Shown piece after piece: positions 14,546 to 20,604 of a stretch of 21,486 bases of DNA (position 1 is its first letter; each line of letters begins with the position of its first letter). The DNA comes from Chlamydiota bacterium (GTDB lineage Bacteria > Chlamydiota > Chlamydiia > Chlamydiales > Parachlamydiaceae): the NCBI GenBank assembly GCA_013286075.1, contig JABDGJ010000018.1, positions 1-21,486 of the forward strand. The letters run 5' to 3'. Both the position numbers and the translations under genes were made by a program. Under the pieces are notes generated by a model. The model did not search any database and had not been told where the DNA came from. It worked only from the letters and a program-made list of their open reading frames with translations.

Positions 14546-15509
14546 TATTTTTGCTTTAAAACAAGAGCTGGATCCAAATTCCACATTCATTGACACTATA
14601 TTAACTACTCTTATGCAGACTTATTTGTCACCAGCGTTGGGCGTAAAAGAAGAAACGACGGACATGAGCTTATATAATCCGATTCTTACCAATGACTGCC
14701 TATATAAAGTACAAAGAACAGTGGGCGAAGATAGGATCTCTTTAACATCGAATAAACAATTTAGTAATAGAGGCCATTTTGGTCATACGGGAGGTAGAAT
14801 AGTCATAATTGAAAAAATATTTGAATATAACGGATTCCTGGTCACTTTGGATACAAAGGACGACTTCGGGGATTGGGGTGGGACGTTGAAGAAGAAAAGA
14901 ATTTATCTGCTTACCCAAGAGGGTGTTGATCTGCCTGACCAGGAAAGCGATCAGCCTAAGAATGAAAAGAAATGGTGCCTTATTCCCATATACTATCACA
15001 GTGAGGAGGAGGACGCCTCCAATTCAATCCAAATAAATAGTCCAAATAAAAAAGAACCGGCAATCACATATGAACCAAGCTCTGGAGAGTGGCAAAGATC
15101 GGGTCAACCTGTTCAATTGGGTGAACCCATTCTTTTTGAGATAAGGGACTTAGTACCATCTGATGACGGTAAGCAGCGTTCAGAAGAAAACCTACCTACC
15201 AACAAGCAAATTGTTGCCGACATCCATTTTGCCTTTCAATTTCTTTATAATACGTATAGGCTTGTATCCGATAAGAACACCTGGCATGTCAATGGTGACA
15301 AGGTAGAAACCTTGTATGACCACCGTCAAGTTACCCCTACAGAAGAATTCCTAAAAATAATAGGAGAATCTTATGGGGGTGGGGGATGGGTGCCTCCCAG
15401 CATTGCAGGTGCACTGGATATAGATAGCCATACTTTACAGCCTATCACTGAACCGCGTCTTCAGAGGAGACCAAGACAACAAAGGGGTATCGAGCACCAC
15501 CGCTTGTAG
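14442..15509 (+). CDS. Last frame of the split effector-like gene
   Basis: Formally 355 codons from GTG, but the first 20 or so codons are an overlap read out of frame; the natural junction is the A9 run, giving ...IQKKGHTIIRCLSNNIF. The segment includes GHFGHTGGRIVIIEKIF (about residues 112-128), FGDWGGTLKKKRIYLL, an acidic low-complexity region, and a basic proline/arginine-rich C-terminus (EPRLQRRPRQQRGIEHHRL). No known domain is recognised. It is the longest of the three frames and might be expressed on its own if a start is used. Confidence 0.5.
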   Translation: MKVMNIHICIHLTAMKLLQAYKKKGHTIIRCLSNNIFALKQELDPNSTFIDTILTTLMQTYLSPALGVKEETTDMSLYNPILTNDCLYKVQRTVGEDRISLTSNKQFSNRGHFGHTGGRIVIIEKIFEYNGFLVTLDTKDDFGDWGGTLKKKRIYLLTQEGVDLPDQESDQPKNEKKWCLIPIYYHSEEEDASNSIQINSPNKKEPAITYEPSSGEWQRSGQPVQLGEPILFEIRDLVPSDDGKQRSEENLPTNKQIVADIHFAFQFLYNTYRLVSDKNTWHVNGDKVETLYDHRQVTPTEEFLKIIGESYGGGGWVPPSIAGALDIDSHTLQPITEPRLQRRPRQQRGIEHHRL

Positions 15510-15560
15510 AATATCTCTGATACGATTCCAAGACAAAGTCTAACGAAAAAACGTTAAGTA

Positions 15561-15607
15561 TATTGATTTATTCGGAAAAATCGTGGGACATCGCGCTTGT
15601 ACTGGAC
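15561..15607 (+). repeat. Dispersed repeat R2, copy 2
   Basis: 47 bp matching 6323-6371 (shared TATTGATTTATT ... ATCGCGC ... TTGTAC ... GGAC). It overlaps the last 13 codons and stop of the minus-strand membrane protein gene. Confidence 0.6.
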
Positions 15608-15909
15608 CAGTAAGAAGACCATTTGTAAATAATGAATTTCTCATAGTGACAGAAAGATGATGAAAGACTTGCTTTCCATCCTGTAAGTTTTCTTAAGGTA
15701 AAGCAAACCAAACAAGAAACAGCGAGAGCCAAAAAAGCAACGGCACGATAGTGCCCCCATTCTTCTCTATCTTGTATGCTAAGCAAGAAAAATGTTAGAT
15801 AAGGAAATATTGCAAATATGTATCCAAAGAATTGGCTTTTAATTTTATACATGATGTATCCCATGACAATTCCTACAGGGATAAAAATTAAGACTTGTAA
15901 ACCTTGCAT
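15568..15909 (-). CDS. Hypothetical small membrane protein
   Basis: A 113-aa product with three predicted membrane spans: about 4-22 (LQVLIFIPVGIVMGYIMY), 27-45 (FFGYIFAIFPYLTFFLLSI) and 55-72 (AVAFLALAVSCLVCFTL), followed by a polar tail ending SSTSAMSHDFSE that is encoded by repeat R2. No family is recognised. The ATG has no evident Shine-Dalgarno, so expression is uncertain. It lies between the split gene and a gene remnant on the same strand, in a region that looks rearranged. Confidence 0.5.
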   Translation of the reverse strand: MQGLQVLIFIPVGIVMGYIMYKIKSQFFGYIFAIFPYLTFFLLSIQDREEWGHYRAVAFLALAVSCLVCFTLRKLTGWKASLSSSFCHYEKFIIYKWSSYWSSTSAMSHDFSE

Positions 15910-15950
15910 ACTATCTGAAGCGGTTTCTTACAAAACTAGACAAATACCAG

Positions 15951-16055
15951 GCCTACTTCTGAAAATGGTCCTGAATATGGTTAACAGCTTCTACCACCAA
16001 AAATTAAAAAGAAACAGCTAACTTTCTCATTGGAATTAGCAAAGGCAAAATAATT
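15951..16055 (-). pseudogene. 3' remnant of a third deamidase-like paralogue
   Basis: Minus-strand translation ends in FFLIFGGRSC followed by TAA, matching the shared C-terminus VSLIFDGRNS of the two paralogues. The bases past the stop (CCTACTTCTGAAAA..GGTCCTGA) also match those past the stop at 9619. Upstream coding similarity fades near 16045, and the BlaI-operon promoter begins at 16054. The rest of the gene is gone. Confidence 0.6.
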
Positions 16056-16082
16056 GACTAAATACTACGAGTGTAGTAGATT
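16054..16082 (+). promoter_or_regulatory. Promoter and BlaI-type operator of the repressor operon
   Basis: TTGACT (16054-16059), 17-bp spacer, TAGATT (16077-16082). Within the spacer and touching the -10 box is the perfect dyad TACTAC-GAGT-GTAGTA (16063-16078). Operators of BlaI/MecI repressors have the same TAC..GTA architecture, so binding here would exclude RNA polymerase and give autorepression. Confidence 0.75.
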
Positions 16083-16115
16083 CTAAAATCAAGATAGGAA
16101 AAGAGGGGTTGAACA

Positions 16116-16499
16116 GTGGTAAAACTCGGTTTTGGTGAACTTGAATTAGCAATCCTCAAAATCATTCGAGAATGTGGACGGGTGACCGTGCGCGAAGTGT
16201 ACGAAAAGCTGGGAAGTGATGGCAGTTATACAACCATTATGACAGTTATGAGTAGAATGGCCGATAAAGGCGAATTAACGAGGGAAAAAGAAGGTAAGCA
16301 ATATGTCTATTGGATTGCCTCACAAAATGAATCATCTTCTAAAAATATATTGAAGCGCATCCAAGATAAAATTTTCGGAGGAAAACCTACTGCAATGGTT
16401 AGTTATCTATTAGATGTAGAGGATGAAATCACAGATAAAGATTTAGAAGAAATCGAAAAACTGATTCACAAACGGAGATTGGAGAAAAAAAATGGATAA
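16116..16499 (+). CDS. BlaI/MecI/CopY-family transcriptional repressor
   Basis: A 127-aa dimeric winged-helix repressor. Residues about 4-75 form the DNA-binding domain (LGFGELELAILKIIRE, VTVREVYEKL, SYTTIMTVMSRMADKGEL with the recognition helix, then the wing REKEGKQYVYW). The C-terminal part (about 85-127) is the dimerisation region in this family, where the partner protease pathway leads to cleavage. The start is GTG at 16116 with AGAGGGG seven bases upstream, an excellent fit. Its stop overlaps the start of the M56 peptidase gene by 8 bp. An operator-like dyad lies in its promoter and a second one before the gene at 17626. Family certain; inducing signal unknown. Confidence 0.92.
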   Translation: MVKLGFGELELAILKIIRECGRVTVREVYEKLGSDGSYTTIMTVMSRMADKGELTREKEGKQYVYWIASQNESSSKNILKRIQDKIFGGKPTAMVSYLLDVEDEITDKDLEEIEKLIHKRRLEKKNG

Positions 16500-17559
16500 A
16501 ACATCTTTTTTCATCCTGAATATTTTCCTAAACAGTTTTCTTGCATTTCTTACAGTTGCATTTTTGATTGAAGGTTTAATTTTTCTATTTAGAATTCGAC
16601 AAGGACGGGCTGCAGCAATTCTTAGAATGATCCCTATCATTAAACTTCCGTTAGATTTGTTTTTATATGATTTCTCTAGATGGTCTTATACTCAAGGAGT
16701 TAATCCATTGGACTGCGAAAAGGGAACAAGAATGCTGTCCGTAATGTTTGGCGGGGTGAATTCAATTACTGATTGGCTTGTTCTTCCAATAACTTCGGGG
16801 ATCCAGTTCACTGTTCCAGGTAATATGACATTTACTATTGCCGATCTTATTGGGTATGCAATCAATCCTGTTGTTTTGAAAGTTTTTGTACTATTGTTGC
16901 TATCTGTAACAGTAGGTTTCGTGATCAGGAAATCATTTCTATATTATCATTCTCTAACAATCCTCGAATCTTTAGCCAAAAATTCTCAACCTTTATGTAA
17001 AAAAATGCGCAACACAGTCTTGTATTCCTGTATTAGAAAGCATGGAGTCAAGATTCTAACTTCTCCTGCTCTTAATGGATCTCCCTTTGTTGCAGGTTTG
17101 GTTTCCTCGGTTATTTATATCTCTGACCATCTTTCAAAAAATCTATCCAGAAAGGAATATGAAGCAGTTTTAGCACATGAAATAGAGCATGTTCGATATA
17201 AGGACAGTTTAGTACGTTTAACTCTAAATTTCATAAGAACCCTTTTCTGGTGGATACCGACAAAATGGTTGTGTGACCGCATTGAAGAAGGGCAGGAAGT
17301 AGGATGCGATCTTAAATGCAAAAAATATGGAATAGATTCAACCGATTTGGCTGCTGCTGTTTGCAAATCTGCGAGACATTCAATGAACACTAACCATATC
17401 TTTGCGCATCATTTGACAAAACATATAACCCTCAAACGGATAAACATACTTTTGCAACCGTCATCTATCCGATTCAAAAAAACACGCCTTATCTTTTCTT
17501 GTTTCGCTTTTGGAATTGCTTTCTTGATGATTTTTTTAGGAAGGTTTTGGATGTTCTAA
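16492..17559 (+). CDS. BlaR1/MecR1-like M56 membrane metallopeptidase
   Basis: A 355-aa integral membrane zinc protease. Membrane spans are at about 8-34, 128-147 and 335-352, with further weak ones around 45-60 and 245-258. The catalytic HExxH is H229-E-I-E-H233, followed by a conserved glutamate and GCD (about 269-273) expected to complete the zinc site. In classical BlaR1 a signal leads to self-cleavage and inactivation of BlaI. Here the extracytoplasmic penicillin-binding sensor domain is absent: only about 20 residues follow the last cluster before the final membrane span. The signal is therefore probably not beta-lactam acylation of this protein. It is translationally coupled to the repressor gene (8-bp overlap). 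Confidence 0.9.
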   Translation: MDKTSFFILNIFLNSFLAFLTVAFLIEGLIFLFRIRQGRAAAILRMIPIIKLPLDLFLYDFSRWSYTQGVNPLDCEKGTRMLSVMFGGVNSITDWLVLPITSGIQFTVPGNMTFTIADLIGYAINPVVLKVFVLLLLSVTVGFVIRKSFLYYHSLTILESLAKNSQPLCKKMRNTVLYSCIRKHGVKILTSPALNGSPFVAGLVSSVIYISDHLSKNLSRKEYEAVLAHEIEHVRYKDSLVRLTLNFIRTLFWWIPTKWLCDRIEEGQEVGCDLKCKKYGIDSTDLAAAVCKSARHSMNTNHIFAHHLTKHITLKRINILLQPSSIRFKKTRLIFSCFAFGIAFLMIFLGRFWMF

Positions 17560-17586
17560 GACCTTTTTAACAATATGTGAATTTTT

Positions 17587-17615
17587 TTAACTTTAAATAC
17601 TACAATCGTAGTAAT
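17587..17615 (+). promoter_or_regulatory. Second BlaI-type operator with promoter
   Basis: TACTAC-AATC-GTAGTA (17598-17613) has the same half-sites and 4-bp gap as the operator at 16063-16078, and both follow TAAA. A TTAACT -35-like box (17587-17592) with an AGTAAT -10-like box (17610-17615) places the dyad in the promoter spacer again. The exported protein start is 12 bp downstream. Confidence 0.7.
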
Positions 17616-17625
17616 AGGAAATATT

Positions 17626-18090
17626 ATGAAAAAACTTGCGATGATGTCATTCGCTTTAATGGCAACTTGTGGATTAGCTTTTGCAGCTTCAGCTGATTTC
17701 CCAATCAATTTGAAGGCATGGGAAACTGTTTCTCAAAACCTAAAGGTTATCAATATCTGTAATTTGGCAGACAATGACTTGAGTGAAATCATGCTCGGGC
17801 ATCATCCAGAAATAGCTATTGAATTTTCAGCTCAAACAACTTTACCAATTAGCTTTTTTCTGAAAGGTGATTTAGTCAATTTAGTAGAGAATGAACAAAA
17901 CTTCGGAGCGGTGAAAATCGTACAAACCTTCTATGCAAGATGTGTAGGCCAAGAATTGGTTCTCAGTACTAATTTAACAAATTGGAAGCCCTTTTTAGAA
18001 TTCATTACAGGTAATCTATCGGTGTCATTAAGCATACAAGAAGGAACACCTTCTATCGTCGTAGGCGCAGAAACAAATCAGCGTCCTTAA
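17626..18090 (+). CDS. Hypothetical exported protein under BlaI-type control
   Basis: A 154-aa protein with a textbook signal peptide (MKKLAMMSFALMATCGLAFA, cleavage near residue 20-23). The mature domain of about 130 residues is predicted beta-rich, with VNLVENEQNFGAVKIVQTFYARC (about 84-106) and WKPFLEFITGNLSVSL (about 123-138). The two mature cysteines (C44 and C106) could form a disulfide. I do not recognise a named family. AGGAA lies five bases before the ATG. An operator identical in half-sites to that of the repressor operon lies just upstream, so it is probably induced with the repressor/peptidase pair. A strong terminator follows. It may be the effector of the system, acting in the periplasm; that is inference. 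Confidence 0.82.
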   Translation: MKKLAMMSFALMATCGLAFAASADFPINLKAWETVSQNLKVINICNLADNDLSEIMLGHHPEIAIEFSAQTTLPISFFLKGDLVNLVENEQNFGAVKIVQTFYARCVGQELVLSTNLTNWKPFLEFITGNLSVSLSIQEGTPSIVVGAETNQRP

Positions 18091-18096
18091 TGATGC

Positions 18097-18126
18097 GCCC
18101 AGTCGTCGATGGCTGGGCTTTTCTTG
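18097..18126 (+). terminator. Rho-independent terminator after the exported protein
   Basis: GCCCAG (18097-18102) pairs with CTGGGC (18113-18118) across a 10-nt loop, followed by TTTTCTT. Confidence 0.8.
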
Positions 18127-18164
18127 CCTTAAATTAAATATATAAAAAAAATCCAATTTTTTTG

Positions 18165-18596
18165 TTAGCAACTCAAAGCATAATCTATTGAAAAATCAGG
18201 AAAAGCTTGCTTAATCTTACTAATTATTTTTAGGCTCGGATTGCATCTCTTGCCTTCTAATCTCTGATAACTATAAATCGTATCAAATCCCATTTTCTTT
18301 GCAGCTTGTTGTTGTGTAAGACCGTGCTTAATCCTGCAGTAGCGCACCATGAAAGCAAAAGCGATTTGAGGGTCTAACTGGATTTCAACGATATTTCGGG
18401 TAACTTGAATAGATTCATCAGGTAAATGAGCTAGATCTCTAGAATCTTCAGCTTCTTCGACGTACAAATTTAACGCTTCATGCATATTTTTTTGTAATTC
18501 ACTTATGGAATCACCCTCAGTAACGCACCCAGTCAATTCAATACATTGGGCCCAGAAGCCATTGCCTTCTTTATGTATTTTGAAATGATATTTCAT
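18165..18596 (-). CDS. hicB: HicB antitoxin with XRE-type DNA-binding domain
   Basis: A 143-aa antitoxin that neutralises HicA and represses its own operon. The N-terminal partially degraded RNase H-like HicB domain is at about 1-60 (KYHFKIHKEGNGFWAQCIELTGCVTEGDSISEL, then HEALNLYVEE). The C-terminal helix-turn-helix is at about 85-135 (MVRYCRIKHGLTQQQAAKKMGFDTIYSYQRLEGKR). AAAGGA lies seven bases before the ATG. It follows hicA by 11 bp on the same strand, the standard toxin-first order. An AT-rich dyad over the operon -10 box is the likely binding site. Confidence 0.92.
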   Translation of the reverse strand: MKYHFKIHKEGNGFWAQCIELTGCVTEGDSISELQKNMHEALNLYVEEAEDSRDLAHLPDESIQVTRNIVEIQLDPQIAFAFMVRYCRIKHGLTQQQAAKKMGFDTIYSYQRLEGKRCNPSLKIISKIKQAFPDFSIDYALSC

Positions 18597-18607
18597 GAAT
18601 GTTTCCT

Positions 18608-18799
18608 TTATTTTGATTCTTCTAGTATTTTTCTAAGGGCGTGCTCTGTCCCTTTTTTAAGTTCTTTATGATTAGGAATGATTACTGTCGGAAGACCTTT
18701 CTTCTTTAATTTCCAATGACTTCCCTTGCCTCCTCCTGGAACAAGCTCATAACCCGCATCATAAAAAAGCTTCCTCAAGTCTTTTCCACTAATAGGCAC
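18608..18799 (-). CDS. hicA: HicA mRNA interferase toxin
   Basis: A 63-aa (65 if read from the upstream TTG) double-stranded-RNA-binding-fold toxin that cleaves mRNA when free of HicB. The family features are the opening ISGKDLRKLFYDAGYELV, the catalytic histidine in GKGSHWKLKK (about residue 29), and VIIPNHKELKKGTEHALRKIL. I prefer GTG at 18797-18799 over TTG at 18803-18805, because the AGGGG ribosome-binding site is seven bases before the GTG but only about one or two bases before the TTG. No disabling change is visible, so the pair looks intact. Confidence 0.92.
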   Translation of the reverse strand: MPISGKDLRKLFYDAGYELVPGGGKGSHWKLKKKGLPTVIIPNHKELKKGTEHALRKILEESK

Positions 18800-18817
18800 A
18801 GGCAATCCCCTTGTACT

Positions 18818-18848
18818 TTATATTACCAAATATAATTGGCAAAGTCAA
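18818..18848 (-). promoter_or_regulatory. hicAB promoter with overlapping dyad operator
   Basis: On the minus strand TTGACT (18843-18848), 17 bp, TAATAT (18820-18825). A perfect dyad TTATATT-ACCA-AATATAA (18818-18835) covers the -10 box, the expected place for HicB autorepression. Confidence 0.6.
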
Positions 18849-19021
18849 TAATTTTTCAAAGAAGCAGATTTTCTTGAGCCGAAATTTTACAATACTGTAG
18901 CTTTTCTTCAAAGCTAACCAACACTATCCTGAGGCACAGCGCAGGAGCTCTCAAAAATTGATCTCTAAGTGGAACATCATTGTCCCTTTAAACCTTATAA
19001 ATCGAACTTGGGAAGAACCTG

Positions 19022-19192
19022 GTGAAGATATTTAAGAAAAAACTGATTCAATTGGTGGAAGACGCAAGAAAAATCCATTCTTCTCAAGCTAACCAACTAG
19101 TTCAACAACGTCGAGAAATCACCCAACAATACGCGTCGCTACATATAAAAGCCGATGCTATACTAACTCACTTGCAGAATCGTGAAGGGTGA
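19022..19192 (+). CDS. Short hypothetical ORF
   Basis: A 56-codon frame from GTG, with GGGAAG seven to twelve bases upstream as a possible ribosome-binding site. The product is basic, glutamine-rich and helical (FKKKLIQLVEDARKIHSSQ, then QLVQQRREITQQYASLHIKA). The codon pattern looks protein-like. It occupies an otherwise empty stretch between hicA and tRNA-Leu. It may be an independent small protein or the tail of a decayed gene, since a stop codon lies only nine codons (24 bp) upstream in frame. No family recognised. Confidence 0.35.
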   Translation: MKIFKKKLIQLVEDARKIHSSQANQLVQQRREITQQYASLHIKADAILTHLQNREG

Positions 19193-19234
19193 TCTTCACT
19201 GGGTATACCGGTATGTTCAACGCTAGAATAAAGT

Positions 19235-19317
19235 TGCTCGGAGCCGGACTCGAACCGGCACAGTATTACTACCGAGGGATTTTAAGTCCCTTGTGTCTAC
19301 CATTCCACCACCCGAGC
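19235..19317 (-). tRNA. tRNA-Leu (anticodon TAA)
   Basis: An 83-nt type II tRNA: acceptor GCTCGGG/TCCGAGC, D arm with GGTAGACAC, anticodon stem AGGGA/TCCCT around loop CTTAAAA (anticodon TAA), long variable arm, and T arm GCCGG-TTCGAGT-CCGGC. No CCA is encoded. A TACTAT -10-like box lies about 10 bp upstream. Confidence 0.96.
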
Positions 19318-19368
19318 GGGAGGGAATAGTAGGTTAGTGTTTTCGTGAAAAAAAATCAAGAGTTTGAG

Positions 19369-19405
19369 ATTCCACTATTCGAATTGTCTCTTCGAATAGT
19401 GGAAT
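19369..19405 (-). terminator. Hairpin downstream of the aquaporin gene
   Basis: ATTCCACTATTCGAA (19369-19383) and TTCGAATAGTGGAAT (19391-19405) form a perfect 15-bp stem with a 7-nt loop, 13 bp past the aquaporin stop. A T8 tract follows on the minus strand but about 12 bases after the stem, so it may act as a terminator or RNA-stabilising hairpin. Confidence 0.6.
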
Positions 19406-19418
19406 GGGTTTGCTAGAA

Positions 19419-20057
19419 TTATTTTGCAGTACTTCGGGAATGGGAAGCATTGAGCAACCAGGCAGCGACGGCTCCTCCCAATAAATTTGCGAAGAAATAG
19501 ATGAGCAAATGCGACCAAGGACTTAAACGAAGTATACTAACTCCTAAGGCAACGGCAGGATTGAATGCAGCGCTTGAAATTGTACCTAATGCATAAGCTC
19601 CCGCAAGAACAGTGAACCCAATTGCCCAGCCAAAAAAGGAGTTTCCTGCTGTTGCTTTGACTGTTGTTGTTTGCAAAGCAACGTAACACAGTGCGAAAGT
19701 GAATAGAAATTCCCCTAAAAATATTTTTAAAACATCGCGGTTAGGGATAGCCTGTGAGTTCATTCCTCCTTTAAAATACACGACCAATAAGGCAGCCAAA
19801 ACCCCAGCGAGAAGTTGAACAGCCCAATATATCCATAAATCTTTTGCTTCCAATTGCTTTCTTAAGAAAACAGCAAATGAAATGGCTGGATTATAATGCC
19901 CGCCTGAAATATGGGCTCCCGCATAAACCATTACGGCTAGGATAGATCCAATTGCTAGAGGCGCCCATAATCCCATACTACCTGGATTGGCTACCGTAAG
20001 TCCTACGGTAAATACCAAAAAAAACGTCCCAATAAACTCATAAATATACTTCATCAT
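19419..20057 (-). CDS. aqpZ: Aquaporin (MIP family) with altered selectivity filter
   Basis: A 212-aa channel of six membrane helices in two inverted halves, each with an NPA loop: GGHYNPAIS (NPA 56-58) and SAAFNPAVA (NPA 166-168). Length is typical of bacterial AqpZ-like channels and lacks the extra loop of glycerol facilitators. The residue after the second NPA is valine (V169); in nearly all water channels it is the arginine of the aromatic/arginine filter. This suggests altered selectivity, so the symbol is used loosely. AAGGAG lies six bases before the first of two adjacent ATGs. A hairpin follows the stop and tRNA-Leu(TAA) lies downstream on the same strand. Inner-membrane location is expected. 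Confidence 0.9.
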   Translation of the reverse strand: MMKYIYEFIGTFFLVFTVGLTVANPGSMGLWAPLAIGSILAVMVYAGAHISGGHYNPAISFAVFLRKQLEAKDLWIYWAVQLLAGVLAALLVVYFKGGMNSQAIPNRDVLKIFLGEFLFTFALCYVALQTTTVKATAGNSFFGWAIGFTVLAGAYALGTISSAAFNPAVALGVSILRLSPWSHLLIYFFANLLGGAVAAWLLNASHSRSTAK

Positions 20058-20113
20058 ACTTTTCTCCTTAATTCAGGGGATATTCGATCTTTTTCAACCA
20101 TTCTTCTTTTGAG

Positions 20114-20142
20114 AACTTAGTCATAAGTCTTTTTTGGGTCAA
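20114..20142 (-). promoter_or_regulatory. Candidate aquaporin promoter
   Basis: On the minus strand TTGACC (20137-20142), 17-bp spacer, TAAGTT (20114-20119), about 55 bp before the start codon. The -10 box is weak. Confidence 0.4.
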
Positions 20143-20159
20143 CATCGATTAAAAAAAAA

Positions 20160-20188
20160 TTGACATATATTCTATCTACTTCTTACAA
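20160..20188 (+). promoter_or_regulatory. Candidate promoter of the glycine-rich membrane protein
   Basis: A perfect TTGACA (20160-20165) with TTACAA (20183-20188) at 17 bp; the -10 box is poor. It stands 37 bp before the start codon. Confidence 0.35.
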
Positions 20189-20224
20189 GGGAGACGTTAA
20201 CTTAAGTTATTAAATGGAGGAAAA

Positions 20225-20548
20225 ATGGAAATTGTACCTTTTATTATATCTTTGATCAGTGGTGCTGTTGGAGGAAATGTCGGTGGAGCTGCTGTTGGAA
20301 AAAAGAGCTTAGGAACAGCAGTCAATACAATCATTGGTTTATTGGGGGGAGCAGGAGGAGACTTCATTTTAAAGGCTCTTGGAGTTCTTGCAACGACAAT
20401 GACAACAAACGCCATGTCTGGTGGTGCTGCGACAGGTCATGAGTTTAATCTTGCCACTTTTTTAGCAAACGTTGGGGTAAGCGGAGTCAGTGGTGGGGTT
20501 CTTACCGCAGTGATTGCTCTCATTAAGGACGCAATACAAAAGAAATAA
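20225..20548 (+). CDS. Small glycine/alanine-rich membrane protein
   Basis: A 107-aa protein. The N-terminal IVPFIISLISGAVGGNVGGAAVGKKSLGTAVNTIIGLLGGAGGDFILKAL part has glycine zippers typical of a small bacterial membrane protein family with no assigned role. Two or three hydrophobic segments are seen (about 3-25, 30-60 and 78-100), ending in the charged tail KDAIQKK. A similar gene is often mislabelled as a DNA methyltransferase in databases; nothing here supports that. GGAGG lies five bases before the ATG and a clear terminator follows, so it is a monocistronic and probably well expressed gene. Confidence 0.8.
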   Translation: MEIVPFIISLISGAVGGNVGGAAVGKKSLGTAVNTIIGLLGGAGGDFILKALGVLATTMTTNAMSGGAATGHEFNLATFLANVGVSGVSGGVLTAVIALIKDAIQKK

Positions 20549-20562
20549 ACTACAAATCTATG

Positions 20563-20593
20563 AACCTATCCGGTAACCCGGATAGGTTTTCTT
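20563..20593. terminator. Terminator between the glycine-rich gene and tgt
   Basis: AACCTATCCGG (20563-20573), TAAC loop, CCGGATAGGTT (20578-20588), then TTCTT. A perfect 11-bp stem between convergent genes; the plus-strand T tract is the better one. Confidence 0.85.
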
Positions 20594-20604
20594 AAGAGAA
20601 TTTC

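Larger units (their letters stand above)
13542..15509 (+). pseudogene. Large effector-like gene split over three frames
   Basis: Three consecutive overlapping frames appear to be one gene of roughly 655 codons. Removing a single base from each of three homopolymer runs, T5 at 13545-13549, T6 at 13901-13906 and A9 at 14505-14513, joins a good promoter, Shine-Dalgarno and ATG to a continuous protein ending at 15509. The encoded protein is soluble and polar, has no signal peptide and matches no family I know. Base composition is somewhat richer in G+C (about 45% in a sampled 60-bp line, against about 37% in a neighbouring gene), suggesting acquisition. The breaks could be decay, transcriptional slippage at homopolymers (known in AT-rich endosymbionts), phase variation, or sequencing over-calls. 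Confidence 0.6.

Noticed and set aside
16492..17559. Classical beta-lactam sensor BlaR1
   Set aside because: There is no C-terminal penicillin-binding domain with SxxK and KTG motifs; only the M56 protease part is present.
19201..19216. GGTATACCGGTATG near tRNA-Leu as another copy of the palindromic repeat
   Set aside because: Only the terminal hexamers are shared; the TCAAAATTTGG core is absent.
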